A stretch of DNA of 64,000 nt, from contig NZ_JALDAX010000002.1 of assembly GCF_022698145.1 (NCBI RefSeq), positions 496,001-560,000 of the forward strand. Reading direction: 5' to 3'. The notes beneath the pieces were generated by a model that saw nothing but the letters and a program-made list of their open reading frames with translations, was not told the origin of the DNA and searched no databases. Made by a program: the position numbers and the translations under genes. Shown here piece by piece: positions 1 through 9,613 of the stretch (position 1 is its first letter; each line of letters starts with the position of its first letter). Origin of the DNA: Streptomyces spinosisporus (lineage in GTDB: Bacteria; Actinomycetota; Actinomycetes; Streptomycetales; Streptomycetaceae).

Positions 1-212
1 GGACGTACTGCGCGATCATCGCCCACCACCTCTCCGACGAGGACAAGTGGGAGCCATCCGTGCACCGGCAGCTGCGGGCCATGAGCGCGGCGGCCATCAA
101 GCGCATGCCGCAGGACGCCCTCGGCGACGTGCTCGAGACCATGGACATCCACCGCTCCGCCAAGCTGCGGCGGCTGCGCCGCCGGGCCACGACCGCGAAG
201 GCGGCTGCCTGA
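1..212 (+). CDS. C-terminal end of a truncated upstream gene, possibly glycosyltransferase
   Basis: An open frame enters the window (first full codon at base 3) and ends at TGA 210-212. About 69 residues are visible: Cys, His-His and acidic residues early, then an Arg/Ala-rich basic tail. Its stop overlaps the ATG of the next gene (TGATG), so the two are probably translationally coupled. Codon use is typical of the window. Streptomyces polysialyltransferase-like genes often follow a family 2 glycosyltransferase, which makes that identity likely from context, but nothing in these residues proves it. Confidence 0.6.
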   Translation, partial: TYCAIIAHHLSDEDKWEPSVHRQLRAMSAAAIKRMPQDALGDVLETMDIHRSAKLRRLRRRATTAKAAA

Positions 213-1561
213 TGTCGTCCCGTACCACGCGCATCTTCTGCGTCTCGACCCTGTACGGCGCCGCCACGCTCGCCGCCGCGATCGACTCGGGCTGCTTCGG
301 CGAGAAGGACGGCCGGGAGCCGGCCCGCCGGCTGTTGCTGGTCTTCAACAACTCGGCGACGCCGGAGGTCACCCCGCCCGTCGACGAGATGCCGGGCTTT
401 GAACCGCTGCGCGGCCACTTCGACGCCGTCCTGTCCTGGAACGAGGCCATCCGCCCCTTCCACCCCGGCGCCTGGACCCCCCGCTCGGACGACATCCCGC
501 TGTTCGAGCGCTATCTGCGGCTGCTGTGGGACCTGGGCGACGACCGGGTGGAGCTGGTCCTGGAGTCCATCCAGGTGGCCCCCGCGCTGAGCGTGGCCCA
601 GCTGTTCACCGACGCCCCCGTCGACGTCTATGCCGACGGCCTGATGAGCTACGGCCCCACCCGCAACAAGCTCGACCCGCTGGTCGGCACCCGGGTGCGG
701 CGGCTGCTGCACCTGGACCTGGTGCCGGGGCTCACCCCGGTGCTGCTGACCGAGTTCGACGTCCCGGCGCAGGTCCTGCCGACCGAGGCCTTTCTGAAGG
801 TGATGGGCGAACTCACGGCCTCCGTGCGCGAGTTGCCCGCCCTGCCGGACGACTCGGCGCTGCTGCTCGGCCAGTATCTGTCCGCGCTCGGCATCCTCTC
901 CCCCGAGGAGGAGGAGGACCTGCATGTGCGGATGCTGCGCGGGGCGGTCGAGCGGGGCCACCGGGCGATCGTGTTCAAGCCGCACCCCACCGCACCGGCC
1001 CGCTACAGCCGCGCCCTGGAGGCGGAGGCGGAGCAGCTCGGCGTCGACCTCACCGTCGTCGACGTGCCGGTCCTCGCCGAGGTGCTGTTCGAGAAGTCGC
1101 CGCCCGCACTGGTCGTCGGCTGCTTCTCCACGGCCCTGTTCACGGCGTCCGCCTTCTACGGCCTGCCGGTCGCCCGCCTCGGCACCGAGCCGCTGCTGGA
1201 CCGGCTGACGCCCTACCAGAACAGCAACCGCGTCCCGGCCGTCCTGGCCGACGGCCTGGTCCCCGACCTGGAGGGCCGCAAGGGCGAGGAGACGATCCCG
1301 GCGGACACGCTGGAGGGTCTGATGGCCGCGCTCGGCTACACCATGCAGTCCCAGATCCACCCGGATCTGCGCCCGGCGGCGGAGCGCTATCTCTCCCGGC
1401 ACCTCACGGCGCGCACCAAGCGGTACTTCAAGCGCAAGCGCCTCACCTCGCTGGGTCTGCCCGGCGGCATCCCGGAGCGGCTGGCCTTCCTGCCGCGCAA
1501 CTCCACGGCACGGCGGGTGGTCCGCAGGGCACGGGCCATCAAGAAGGCCGTGCAGCGCTGA
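212..1561 (+). CDS. Polysialyltransferase-like glycosyltransferase (POLYST family)
   Basis: Protein of 449 residues starting at ATG 212, which overlaps the upstream stop. The frame stays open upstream to about 47, but that part has poor codon bias and lies inside the previous gene. Known features of bacterial poly-/sialyltransferase folds are visible: an HP motif in FKPHPTAP (about residue 260) and a downstream small-residue S motif in CFSTALFTAS (about 305), followed by a G-rich sugar-nucleotide region. The C-terminus is strongly basic (RTKRYFKRKRL). No signal peptide or TM segment is seen, so it is likely cytoplasmic or membrane-peripheral and may act on a cell-surface glycan with the upstream gene. 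Donor and acceptor are unknown; real sialic acid chemistry is unproven. Confidence 0.75.
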   Translation: MSSRTTRIFCVSTLYGAATLAAAIDSGCFGEKDGREPARRLLLVFNNSATPEVTPPVDEMPGFEPLRGHFDAVLSWNEAIRPFHPGAWTPRSDDIPLFERYLRLLWDLGDDRVELVLESIQVAPALSVAQLFTDAPVDVYADGLMSYGPTRNKLDPLVGTRVRRLLHLDLVPGLTPVLLTEFDVPAQVLPTEAFLKVMGELTASVRELPALPDDSALLLGQYLSALGILSPEEEEDLHVRMLRGAVERGHRAIVFKPHPTAPARYSRALEAEAEQLGVDLTVVDVPVLAEVLFEKSPPALVVGCFSTALFTASAFYGLPVARLGTEPLLDRLTPYQNSNRVPAVLADGLVPDLEGRKGEETIPADTLEGLMAALGYTMQSQIHPDLRPAAERYLSRHLTARTKRYFKRKRLTSLGLPGGIPERLAFLPRNSTARRVVRRARAIKKAVQR

Positions 1562-1606
1562 GCGAATCCCGCAGGGAGCCCAGGTGACGCACGCAGCCGG
1601 CACGAC

Positions 1607-1651
1607 GGTGGGGCGGCCTTCGGTCCTTACGACCGCAAGGGCCGCCCCACC
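1607..1651. terminator. Bidirectional hairpin terminator
   Basis: A stem of about 14 bp (arms 1607-1620 and 1637-1651, one bulged G) encloses a second short stem (CGGTC/GACCG). It lies 46 bp after the polysialyltransferase-like gene and about 100 bp before the end of the convergent TetR gene. No long T-run follows, as is usual in Streptomyces. Confidence 0.7.
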
Positions 1652-1657
1652 GTTTCG

Positions 1658-1717
1658 GCGTCCACCGTTCTGGCGTCCACCGTCTCGGCGTCCACCGTTC
1701 TGGCCTCCACCGTCTCG
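1658..1717. repeat. Four tandem 15-bp units
   Basis: Four head-to-tail 15-bp units of the form GCGTCCACCGTTCTG / GCGTCCACCGTCTCG alternate in two variants, with units 1 and 3 identical and 2 and 4 nearly so (effectively 2 x 30 bp). They sit between the terminator and the TetR stop codon. Noncoding, probably slippage-prone; no function seen. Confidence 0.8.
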
Positions 1718-1750
1718 GCGAGGCGGCTCCTCCGCCGCCGCGTCCTCGTC

Positions 1751-2398
1751 CTACCTCCCGTAACGCGCCGCGACGCCCGCGATCACCAGCTGCAGGCCCT
1801 CCTCGAAGTGCCGGTCGTAGTCCTCGAAGATCTCCGCACCGGCCGCGGCCGAGAGCGGGTACTCGGCCAGCATGCGGGCGCGCTCCTCGATGTCGTAGCC
1901 CTCGCGGCGCTCCCCCGGCAGCGGCTCGACGCCCTGCTCCTCGATGACGAAGCCGATCGTGTACGCGTACGCGGTGGAGTTCGCGCGGACCGTCTCGGCC
2001 AGGGTGAACCCGGCCGCGGTGAACAGCCGCAGGTTCTCCTCCATCTCCCGGGCGTGGTCGGTCCCGGTGAAGCGTGAGCCGCTGTAGACCCGCGCACCGT
2101 CGCGGTAGGCGAGCAGGGCCGCGCGCAGCCCGTGGCAGGACTTGCGCATCCGCTCCTGCCAGGTGTCGTCCGGATCGAGGGCGGCCTCGGCGACCATCCG
2201 GCGGTACATCTCCGTCGCCATCTCGTCCAGCAGCGCCTGCTTGTCCTTGAAGTGCCAGTACAGAGCGGGCGCCTTGACGTCCAGCTCCTTGGCGATGGCC
2301 CGCAGCGTCAGCCCGTCCAGGCCGGTCTCGTTCAGCAGCTTCAGGGCCGTGTCGGCGACCCGGGTGCGGTCGAGGGGCGCGCGTTTCTCCGTACTCAC
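1751..2398 (-). CDS. TetR-family regulator (TetR_C type)
   Basis: Protein of 215 residues with a GTG start (CAC at 2396-2398). The N-terminal HTH is typical (TLRAIAKELDVKAPALYWHFKDK, about residues 30-52), followed by an all-helical ligand domain resembling the classical tetracycline-repressor C-domain. It is divergent from the FAD monooxygenase at 2471. The 72-bp gap holds two identical palindromes, so it probably represses both itself and the monooxygenase until an aromatic ligand binds. The Shine-Dalgarno sequence before the GTG is weak. Ligand unknown. Confidence 0.88.
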   Translation of the reverse strand: MSTEKRAPLDRTRVADTALKLLNETGLDGLTLRAIAKELDVKAPALYWHFKDKQALLDEMATEMYRRMVAEAALDPDDTWQERMRKSCHGLRAALLAYRDGARVYSGSRFTGTDHAREMEENLRLFTAAGFTLAETVRANSTAYAYTIGFVIEEQGVEPLPGERREGYDIEERARMLAEYPLSAAAGAEIFEDYDRHFEEGLQLVIAGVAARYGR

Positions 2399-2400
2399 GC

Positions 2401-2463
2401 TTGACAGCTTAACAGCGTTAAGGGAATCCTCGGGATCGACAGCACTTAACAGCGTTAAGGAGA
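2401..2463. promoter_or_regulatory. Divergent promoter with two identical TetR operators
   Basis: The 15-bp palindrome CTTAACAGCGTTAAG occurs at 2408-2422 and again, perfectly, at 2445-2459, 37 bp centre to centre. TTGACA at 2401-2406 is a good -35 candidate for the plus strand; its -10 is weak (about 2425-2430). The second palindrome runs into the AAGGAGA ribosome site (2457-2463) of the monooxygenase. Binding by the adjacent TetR is inferred. Confidence 0.75.
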
Positions 2464-2470
2464 GTGGATC

Positions 2471-3904
2471 ATGAGTAATGCCGATGTCGTGATCGTGGGC
2501 GCGGGCCCCACCGGGCTGGCCCTGGGCGTCGACCTCGCCCGGCGCGGCGTGGACGCGCTGGTCGTGGAGAAGGCGGACGGGCTGTTCCCGGGCTCACGCG
2601 GCAAGGGTCTGCAGCCGCGCACCATGGAGGTCCTGGAGGACCTCGGGGTGCTGGACGCGATCCGCGCGGCCGGGGGGACGTACCCGGTCGGGATGATCTG
2701 GAAGGACGGCAAGAAGGTGGGCGAGCACGTGATGCTCGACCCGGAGGAGTTCAAGAACGCGGCCGGCGACTCGGCGTTCTCCGAGCCGTGGATGGTGCCG
2801 CAGTGGCGGACGCAGGAGATCCTGTTCGACCGGCTCGTGGAGCTGGGCGGGCGGGTGGAGTTCGGGCGGGAGATCACCGGGCTCGACCAGGACGAGGACG
2901 GGGGATATGTGACATTGCACTGCGCGTCCGGCCCCGACCTGCGCGCCCGCTACGTCGTCGCCGCCGACGGCGGCCGCTCGGCCGTCCGGCGCGCGCTCGG
3001 CATCGGCATGACCGGCGAGACCGTCGACCCGAACCCGGTCCTGGTCGCCGACGTCCGGATCACCGGCCTGGACCGCGACAACTGGCATGTGTTCCCGCCG
3101 AGCAGCGACGACGGCTACCTGGCGATCTGCCCGCTCGCCGGCACCGAGGACTTCCAGCTGGTCGCCCAGTTCCCCGAGGGGACCGCGGTGGACACCTCCC
3201 CGGAAGCCGTCCGCAAGGTCGCCGCCGCGCGCTCGCATCTCGCGCCCGAGGACATCACGGAGGTCCGCTGGGCCTCGGAGTTCCGGCCGCGCGCGGCCCT
3301 CGCGGACCGCTTCCGCTCCGGGCGGGTCTTCCTCGCCGGGGACGCCGCGCACGTCCACTCCCCCGCCGGCGGCCAGGGCCTCAACACCAGCGTGCAGGAC
3401 GCGTACAACCTGGGCTGGAAGCTGGGCGCGGTGCTGGCCGACGGGGCTGACCCCACCCTGCTCGACACCTACGAGGAGGAGCGGCGCCCCATCGCCGCAC
3501 ACATGCTCGGCATCTCCACGGGGGTGCACCGCGGCGAGGTGCGGCGCGGGGCGGCGACGATGCAACTGGGGCTGGGATACCGGGAGTCGTCACTGAGCGA
3601 GGACTCTCGTCCTACGGCGGACACGGACATGGACGCCGTGGTGCGGGCGGGCGATCGCGCACCGGACACTCGGGTGGAGGGCAAGCGGCTCTTCGAGGCG
3701 TTCCAGGGACCGCACTGGACGCTGCTGGCCTTCGGCATGGACGCGCCCGGACTCCCGGAGTCGGTGCGCTGTGTGCAGGGGGCGGCTCAACTGCCGTACG
3801 GGAAGGGGCTGTTCCTGATCCGACCGGACGGTTACGTCGGCCTGGCGGGCGACTCGGCGGACGGGATCGAGGAGTACCTCGCGCGGTTCGGCCTGCGCCG
3901 GTGA
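2471..3904 (+). CDS. FAD-dependent aromatic monooxygenase (PheA/TfdB type)
   Basis: Protein of 477 residues starting at ATG 2471 behind an AAGGAGA ribosome site. It shows the three flavoprotein hydroxylase signatures: N-terminal Rossmann GxGxxG (VIVGAGPTGLALGVDLARR), a middle DG-like segment, and the GD motif VFLAGDAAHVHSPAGGQGLN near residue 290. A short thioredoxin-like C-terminal region is present in reduced form. The family hydroxylates or epoxidises aromatic compounds, including polyketides and antibiotics, using NAD(P)H and O2. Control by the divergent TetR suggests induction by an aromatic substrate or drug, hence detoxification or catabolism. Exact substrate unknown. Confidence 0.88.
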   Translation: MSNADVVIVGAGPTGLALGVDLARRGVDALVVEKADGLFPGSRGKGLQPRTMEVLEDLGVLDAIRAAGGTYPVGMIWKDGKKVGEHVMLDPEEFKNAAGDSAFSEPWMVPQWRTQEILFDRLVELGGRVEFGREITGLDQDEDGGYVTLHCASGPDLRARYVVAADGGRSAVRRALGIGMTGETVDPNPVLVADVRITGLDRDNWHVFPPSSDDGYLAICPLAGTEDFQLVAQFPEGTAVDTSPEAVRKVAAARSHLAPEDITEVRWASEFRPRAALADRFRSGRVFLAGDAAHVHSPAGGQGLNTSVQDAYNLGWKLGAVLADGADPTLLDTYEEERRPIAAHMLGISTGVHRGEVRRGAATMQLGLGYRESSLSEDSRPTADTDMDAVVRAGDRAPDTRVEGKRLFEAFQGPHWTLLAFGMDAPGLPESVRCVQGAAQLPYGKGLFLIRPDGYVGLAGDSADGIEEYLARFGLRR

Positions 3905-3912
3905 TCAGGTGA

Positions 3913-4494
3913 TCAGTCGTCGCCGTCGAGGAGGGTGTCCACGGAGAGTTCGAGGCTGACGCCGACGGACTCGGGGACGGGGACGGACTGGCCTCGCTTG
4001 TAGCGGACGGGGTCGGAATACTTGCCGTCGGCGGGGTCGGTGTACAGAAGCGCCTCGTCGTGCTTGCGGTCGGCGATGAGGTAGACGGGGACACCGGCTT
4101 GGGCGTAGCACTCGACCTTGGGGCCGAGGTCGTCCGACCAGTTCGACGACGTCACTTCCACGACCATGCGGAAGACGTTCGGCGCGTAGTAGTTCTTCGT
4201 GACGTGGGCGTCGCGGAAGTCCTCGTCGACGACAGAGAAGTCGGGAATGGCGAAGTCCTGCGGCAACGTGGGCAGCCAGAGCCCGACACCCTGGACGTAC
4301 TCGTACCCCGCCCCAACGAGTCCCGCTCGGTCGAAAGCCCTGCCCAGCTTGGTGAGCGACAGAGCGTGCGAACCATCCGGCGGCGGTGTCACAGTGAGCC
4401 TCCCCTGGAGAATCTCCACGCGGTGGCCAGGCAGTGCACGGGCGAGCCGGTCGGCAGCCTCGCCCAGGGTCAGCTCCTGCTGCATTACGGCCAT
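3913..4494 (-). CDS. Uma2-family (DUF820) PD-(D/E)XK nuclease-like protein
   Basis: Protein of 193 residues. ATG 4494 was chosen because AAGGAGG lies 6-7 nt upstream; the frame stays open another 25 codons, but without a ribosome site. The Uma2 order is visible: TLGEAADRLARALPGHRVEILQGRLTV at the N-terminus, IPDFSVV carrying the first acidic residue, VVEVTSSNWSDD, then K..CYAQAGVPVYLIAD. These fit a restriction-like core (Asp, Glu-Val-Thr, Lys). The family is multi-copy in Streptomyces and cyanobacteria and its function is unproven. It is convergent with the monooxygenase, with only 8 bp between the stops. Confidence 0.85.
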   Translation of the reverse strand: MAVMQQELTLGEAADRLARALPGHRVEILQGRLTVTPPPDGSHALSLTKLGRAFDRAGLVGAGYEYVQGVGLWLPTLPQDFAIPDFSVVDEDFRDAHVTKNYYAPNVFRMVVEVTSSNWSDDLGPKVECYAQAGVPVYLIADRKHDEALLYTDPADGKYSDPVRYKRGQSVPVPESVGVSLELSVDTLLDGDD

Positions 4495-4587
4495 GGCGTC
4501 CTCCTTTTCGGGGTCCACTCTGCAATGAGCGTAACGGGAGGCCTGCGGGTTCAGCTCGTGATCACTCATACGGAGTAACCGCCCAGC

Positions 4588-6168
<1,581 letters not shown>

Positions 6169-6323
6169 GGTGTACCGCCTCCCGCTCGGTGAGGACCGGC
6201 GAGGGCCCGGGTGGCACTCTCACCGTCCCGGTCACCACCATGCCCCGCTGTTCGCGGGGAGTCATCCGCGGGCAGCATCTGGGGTGACACGCGGGTCGGT
6301 GGGTGAGAACGAGGGGGGTCGTG

Positions 6324-7178
6324 GTGCGTAATACGGGCATGGGGAGATCGATCGCCGCAGGTGCGGCACTCGCGGCCCTGTTCACCGTGTGCAGCTGTAC
6401 GGTCCAGGGCACCGACGGCAAGGGCCACTCGCCGGTGCACATAGAGCTGCCGGGCAGCAAGACACCCACCACCCGGTCCGACGACAAACCGGGCAGGGCC
6501 GGCCCCACCGACGACGGGCCGAGCGCGCCCCCGTCCAGGGCCGCCGCCCCGGTCCTGTGGTCCCCCGGCGACAGCGGCGACGGCGTCCGGGAACTCCAGG
6601 CCCGGCTGCGGCAGGTCGGCTGGCTCTTCGACGGTCCGACCGGGACGTACGACGACCTGACCGAGGACGCGGTCAAGGGGTTCCAGGGCAAGCGCGGGCT
6701 GCCGAGGACGGGCGAGACCGACACCGTCACCTGGCAGCGGCTGCGGAAGATGACGCACGAACCCGGCAAGTGGGAGCTGTATCTGATGGGCGGCCAGCCC
6801 GCCGGGCCCGCCGATCCGCGGTGTCTGACCGGGCGCGTGCTGTGCATCGACAAGACGAGCCGGACCCTGCGCTGGATGATCGACGGCCGGACCGTCTCGA
6901 CGATGTCGGTCCGCTTCGGCGCGACGGGCACGCCGACCCGGGAGGGCGTGTTCCAGGTGTACTGGAAGTCCCGGCACCACTGGTCGACGCTCTACGACTC
7001 GTCCATGCCGTACGCGATGTTCTTCAGCGGCGGCCAGGCCGTGCACTACTCCTACGACTTCGCCGCCCGCGGCTACGCGGGAGCCTCGCACGGCTGCGTG
7101 AACGTCCGGGACGAGGCGGCGATCTCGGATCTCTACGCCCAGGTGAGGAACGGCGACAAGGTCGTCGTGTACGGGTGA
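6324..7178 (+). CDS. Lipoprotein-like L,D-transpeptidase with peptidoglycan-binding domain
   Basis: About 284 residues if started at GTG 6324, which has an A/G-rich ribosome site at 6311-6318; GTG 6321, ATG 6339 and GTG 6303 are alternatives. A signal peptide ends in a possible lipobox (VCSC). A Pro/Thr-rich linker leads to a PG_binding_1 repeat (LQARLRQVGWLFDGPTGTYDD) and a C-terminal YkuD catalytic domain with SHGCVN (His256, Cys258). The family forms 3-3 peptidoglycan crosslinks or attaches proteins to the wall, outside the membrane. It is divergent from the mutase; a small hairpin (6243-6259) lies between them. A palindromic terminator follows. Confidence 0.9.
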   Translation: MRNTGMGRSIAAGAALAALFTVCSCTVQGTDGKGHSPVHIELPGSKTPTTRSDDKPGRAGPTDDGPSAPPSRAAAPVLWSPGDSGDGVRELQARLRQVGWLFDGPTGTYDDLTEDAVKGFQGKRGLPRTGETDTVTWQRLRKMTHEPGKWELYLMGGQPAGPADPRCLTGRVLCIDKTSRTLRWMIDGRTVSTMSVRFGATGTPTREGVFQVYWKSRHHWSTLYDSSMPYAMFFSGGQAVHYSYDFAARGYAGASHGCVNVRDEAAISDLYAQVRNGDKVVVYG

Positions 7179-7222
7179 CGCCGGCGTACGGGTGACGCCG
7201 CGAAGGCGGAAGACGTGTGCGG

Positions 7223-7261
7223 GGCGCGGGCGGGACCGGGGGAACGTGTCCCGCCCGCGCC
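7223..7261. terminator. Hairpin terminator between convergent genes
   Basis: Perfect 14-bp inverted repeat (arms 7223-7236 and 7248-7261) with an 11-nt loop, 45 bp after the L,D-transpeptidase stop. There is no T-tract. It could serve both the transpeptidase and the convergent gene ending at 7428. Confidence 0.7.
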
Positions 7262-7427
7262 TAGGTGCACGAGCCGTGGGTACGGGGGGAACCCCGGCTC
7301 TGTGCGACGGCCGATGACCAGTCGGCTCACTCAGTACTGCGCGGGGGCGGCCGAAAACGTTACTGGGGTGCCGGGGAAAACTTACGGCACCCCATAACTG
7401 CAGGTCAGATGGTGTGGCAGCGGTGTC

Positions 7428-8501
7428 TCAGAGCGCGCTCGGGCTGGTGCTCGGCGACGGCTCGGGGGAGCTGATCAGCTGCCTGGGCAGCAGGGGGTGG
7501 AGCGAGGGCGACACACTCGCACCGCCGATGCTGCCGGGCAGTATGCCGGGGCCGTCGTCGTCACCGCCCTGGTCGCCCTGGTCGCCGCCCGGGCCGCTCT
7601 CGTCGCCGGGGCCGCGGGAATCACCCGGGCCGCCGGAACCGTCCTTGGTCCGGTCGTCCCGGTCGTCCGACCGGTCCCTGTCCCTGTCCCTGTCGCGGGT
7701 CGCGCCCTCGGTGAGGGCGAGGACGTGCTTGCAGTACTTCCACACGCGCCGCGGGTTGGAGCTGCCCGCCGCGTCCTGAAGGGCCCGTCTGCGGTCGGGG
7801 CCCAGCTCCTTGCCGTGGCGCACATCGCTGCAGGCCGCGGGGGCTCCGCTCCACCAGCGGCCGACGTCGCCGCTCCTGTCGTCGTCGGAGCCGGGTCCGA
7901 CGGAGGCGGCGGCGCCGGGCGGGGCGGCCGGGCCGGTATGGCCGCCGGAGGAGCTGTCGGGGGTGGGCTCGCGCTTGCTGTCGTCGGGCGAGGGCGACAC
8001 CAGCGGGCGGTTCGGGGTGACCCCGGCCGTGACCGAGGCGCCGGGGCTGGGTCTGTCGTCGCCGAAGGGCCCCAGCACTCCGCTTGTCGCCGCGAAGGCG
8101 ACCCCGCCGATCATGCCGGCCGTCAGTACGGCCGTCAGCACGTAGCGCGCGGACCGGCCCCGCCGCGGGCGCCGCTCGCGCGAGACGGGTGCGCCGATGC
8201 GGATCAGCCCGGCGTGGGACGCCGCGGGCGCCTCGGGGTCCGCGGGTGCCGCGGGGTGCGCGACGGTGTCCTCCCGTGCGGCGCCGGAGGTGGACCGGGC
8301 GGCGCGGAAGGCCGCCAACGCGGCGGCCTCACCGGGGAGTTCGATGCTGCTCAGGGCGGGTTCGACGGCCAGCCCGTCGAGGGTCTTGGCGAGCCGCTCG
8401 GCCTTGTCGCGGTCGGCCGCGTCGACAGCCTCCAGTGACGCACCGCGCAGCAAAAGCTCCGCTGTTTCGCGGTCCAGCCACCTGTACTGCTCGTCGGCCA
8501 T
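7428..8501 (-). CDS. Single-TM Cys-pair protein paired with ECF sigma (putative anti-sigma/sensor), copy 1
   Basis: Protein of 357 residues. ATG 8501 is used because it overlaps the sigma stop (TGATG) and lies 6 nt from GAAGGAC; a GTG one codon upstream is the alternative. Residues 1-119 are cytoplasmic and helical (AALAAFRAAR near 60-70), one TM segment spans about 120-142, and the rest is predicted extracellular: Pro/Ser-rich, then a folded patch with Cys224 and Cys257, then an Asp/Arg- and Gly/Asp-rich low-complexity tail. The paralogue at 13322 has the same layout. No zinc-anti-sigma HxxxCxxC motif is seen. Position suggests control of the upstream sigma factor; this is inferred. Confidence 0.7.
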   Translation of the reverse strand: MADEQYRWLDRETAELLLRGASLEAVDAADRDKAERLAKTLDGLAVEPALSSIELPGEAAALAAFRAARSTSGAAREDTVAHPAAPADPEAPAASHAGLIRIGAPVSRERRPRRGRSARYVLTAVLTAGMIGGVAFAATSGVLGPFGDDRPSPGASVTAGVTPNRPLVSPSPDDSKREPTPDSSSGGHTGPAAPPGAAASVGPGSDDDRSGDVGRWWSGAPAACSDVRHGKELGPDRRRALQDAAGSSNPRRVWKYCKHVLALTEGATRDRDRDRDRSDDRDDRTKDGSGGPGDSRGPGDESGPGGDQGDQGGDDDGPGILPGSIGGASVSPSLHPLLPRQLISSPEPSPSTSPSAL

Positions 8502-9163
8502 CACATGTCCTTCTGCGTCCGCGCTCGCATATGCGTCACACTCGCGGACGTCACCGCGGCATCGCGCGGTTCTCGCTGGGGCGGCAGCCCGTCCAGACCA
8601 CCGGTCGATTCCGGATCGTCGCCGAGCAGTTCGGCCAGCCGCTTCAGACCGCGGTGGGCCGCCGTGCGGACGGCTCCCGGGCGCTTGCCGAGCGTCTCGG
8701 CGGCGGTCTTGGCGTCGAGGCCCACGACCACGCGCAGGACGACGGCCTCGGCCTGGTCCTGCGGCAGGCTGGCGATCAGCGAGAGCGTGCTGTCGGTGGC
8801 CAGCGACTCCATGGCCTCGCCCGCGGTGTCGGACTCGGCGGGCCTGCCGGTGAGTTCCGTCTCGTCGCCGCCGATGGCGGGGCGGCGGCCGCGCATGCGG
8901 ATGTGGTCCAGCGCGCGGTTGCGGGCGATGCGGGCGGCCCAGCCGCGGAAGCGGTCCGCGTCGCCCTCGAAGCGCTCCAGGTCACGGGCTATCTGCAGCC
9001 AGGCCTCGGAGGCGACGTCCTCGGCGTCCGGGTCGCCGACCAGCGTCCGGACGTATCCGAGCAGGCGCGGGTGCACCGCGCGGTACACAGTCCGGAACGC
9101 GGTCTCGTTCCCGTCCTGTGCCGCAAGCACCGCGGCCGTCAGCTCCGCGTCGTCCCCCAGCAC
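8501..9163 (-). CDS. ECF RNA polymerase sigma factor, copy 1
   Basis: Protein of 220 residues, GTG 9163, with a possible distant ribosome site GAGGAA. Region 2 (VYRAVHPRLLGYVRTLVGDPDAEDVASEAWLQIARDLERF, about 26-65) and region 4 (SLPQDQAEAVVLRVVVGLDAKTAAETLGKRPGAVRTAAHRGLKRL, about 130-175) are clear. A 45-residue Gln/Arg/Thr-rich tail follows region 4. Translation is coupled to the TM protein downstream. It is closely related to the sigma factor at 14273: DAEDVAS(E/D)AWL(Q/E)IARDL and KRPGAVRTAAHRGLKRLA are shared. Target promoters unknown; autoregulation is common in the family. Confidence 0.9.
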   Translation of the reverse strand: MLGDDAELTAAVLAAQDGNETAFRTVYRAVHPRLLGYVRTLVGDPDAEDVASEAWLQIARDLERFEGDADRFRGWAARIARNRALDHIRMRGRRPAIGGDETELTGRPAESDTAGEAMESLATDSTLSLIASLPQDQAEAVVLRVVVGLDAKTAAETLGKRPGAVRTAAHRGLKRLAELLGDDPESTGGLDGLPPQREPRDAAVTSASVTHMRARTQKDM

Positions 9164-9394
9164 CAGTGGTTCCTCGTTCGGTGGTCGTGGCGTCGAGGCC
9201 GCCGATCGTTACGATGATCATCTCGTCTTCCGCGCCCGGCGCGAAAGGCACGTTACGGCCTGAAACCACTGCTCGTCCATGTCCGTACAACGTGCAACCA
9301 CTTGTGATGGGGTACGTAATGCCTGCGGTGTGACAGAAACCGCACTCATGGCGCTGTAGGAAGTACGGGTCGCCGCGCGGCCCGTGCCGCGCGA

Positions 9395-9434
9395 CGGCCG
9401 GGGCCTCTCCTGTGGGGGGTGGCGGCCCCGGCCG
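9395..9434. terminator. Hairpin, probable terminator of the ATPase gene
   Basis: Perfect 11-bp inverted repeat CGGCCGGGGCC / GGCCCCGGCCG (9395-9405 and 9424-9434) with an 18-nt loop. It lies about 180 nt downstream of the minus-strand ATPase gene. Its right arm is inside the left copy of the 28-bp direct repeat; the right copy at 11323 has no partner arm and cannot form this hairpin. Confidence 0.55.
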
Positions 9435-9444
9435 TTGCCTCGGT
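9417..9444. repeat. 28-bp direct repeat, left copy
   Basis: Bases 9417-9444 are identical at all 28 positions to 11323-11350, and similarity stops at both ends. The core is GGCGGCCCCGGCCG followed by TTGCCTCGGT. The two copies bracket a 1.9-kb segment holding a single ATPase/nuclease-like gene, the pattern expected of an inserted or excisable unit, or of recombination between repeats. Confidence 0.85.
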
Positions 9445-9613
9445 TCAGGGCCTTGGCCTGCAGCAATGCGGGATTTTGGTGACCAATGCGGCCAGCGCGT
9501 GACCAACAGGCCGACGCGTCACGTGACCCTCCCCAGTCTGATGCGGAGCCGACAGCAGTCGTCCCCGGTAACTGACTGTGCGCCCGTGCCGTCTCGGTCC
9601 TTGGCCGGCTGGG

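Larger units (their letters stand above)
9164..9613. other. Intergenic stretch upstream of sigma copy 1
   Basis: About 450 bp without a convincing gene. It holds the leader of the sigma gene (9164-9360, somewhat less GC-rich than its surroundings), a strong hairpin at 9395-9434, the left copy of a 28-bp direct repeat (9417-9444), and 170 bp after it with no coding bias up to the stop of the ATPase gene. Short open frames here lack third-position GC bias. Confidence 0.6.

Noticed and set aside
47..211. Upstream extension of the polysialyltransferase-like gene
   Set aside because: Lies within the 3' end of the previous gene, has unsuitable codon bias, and ATG 212 is coupled to the upstream stop.
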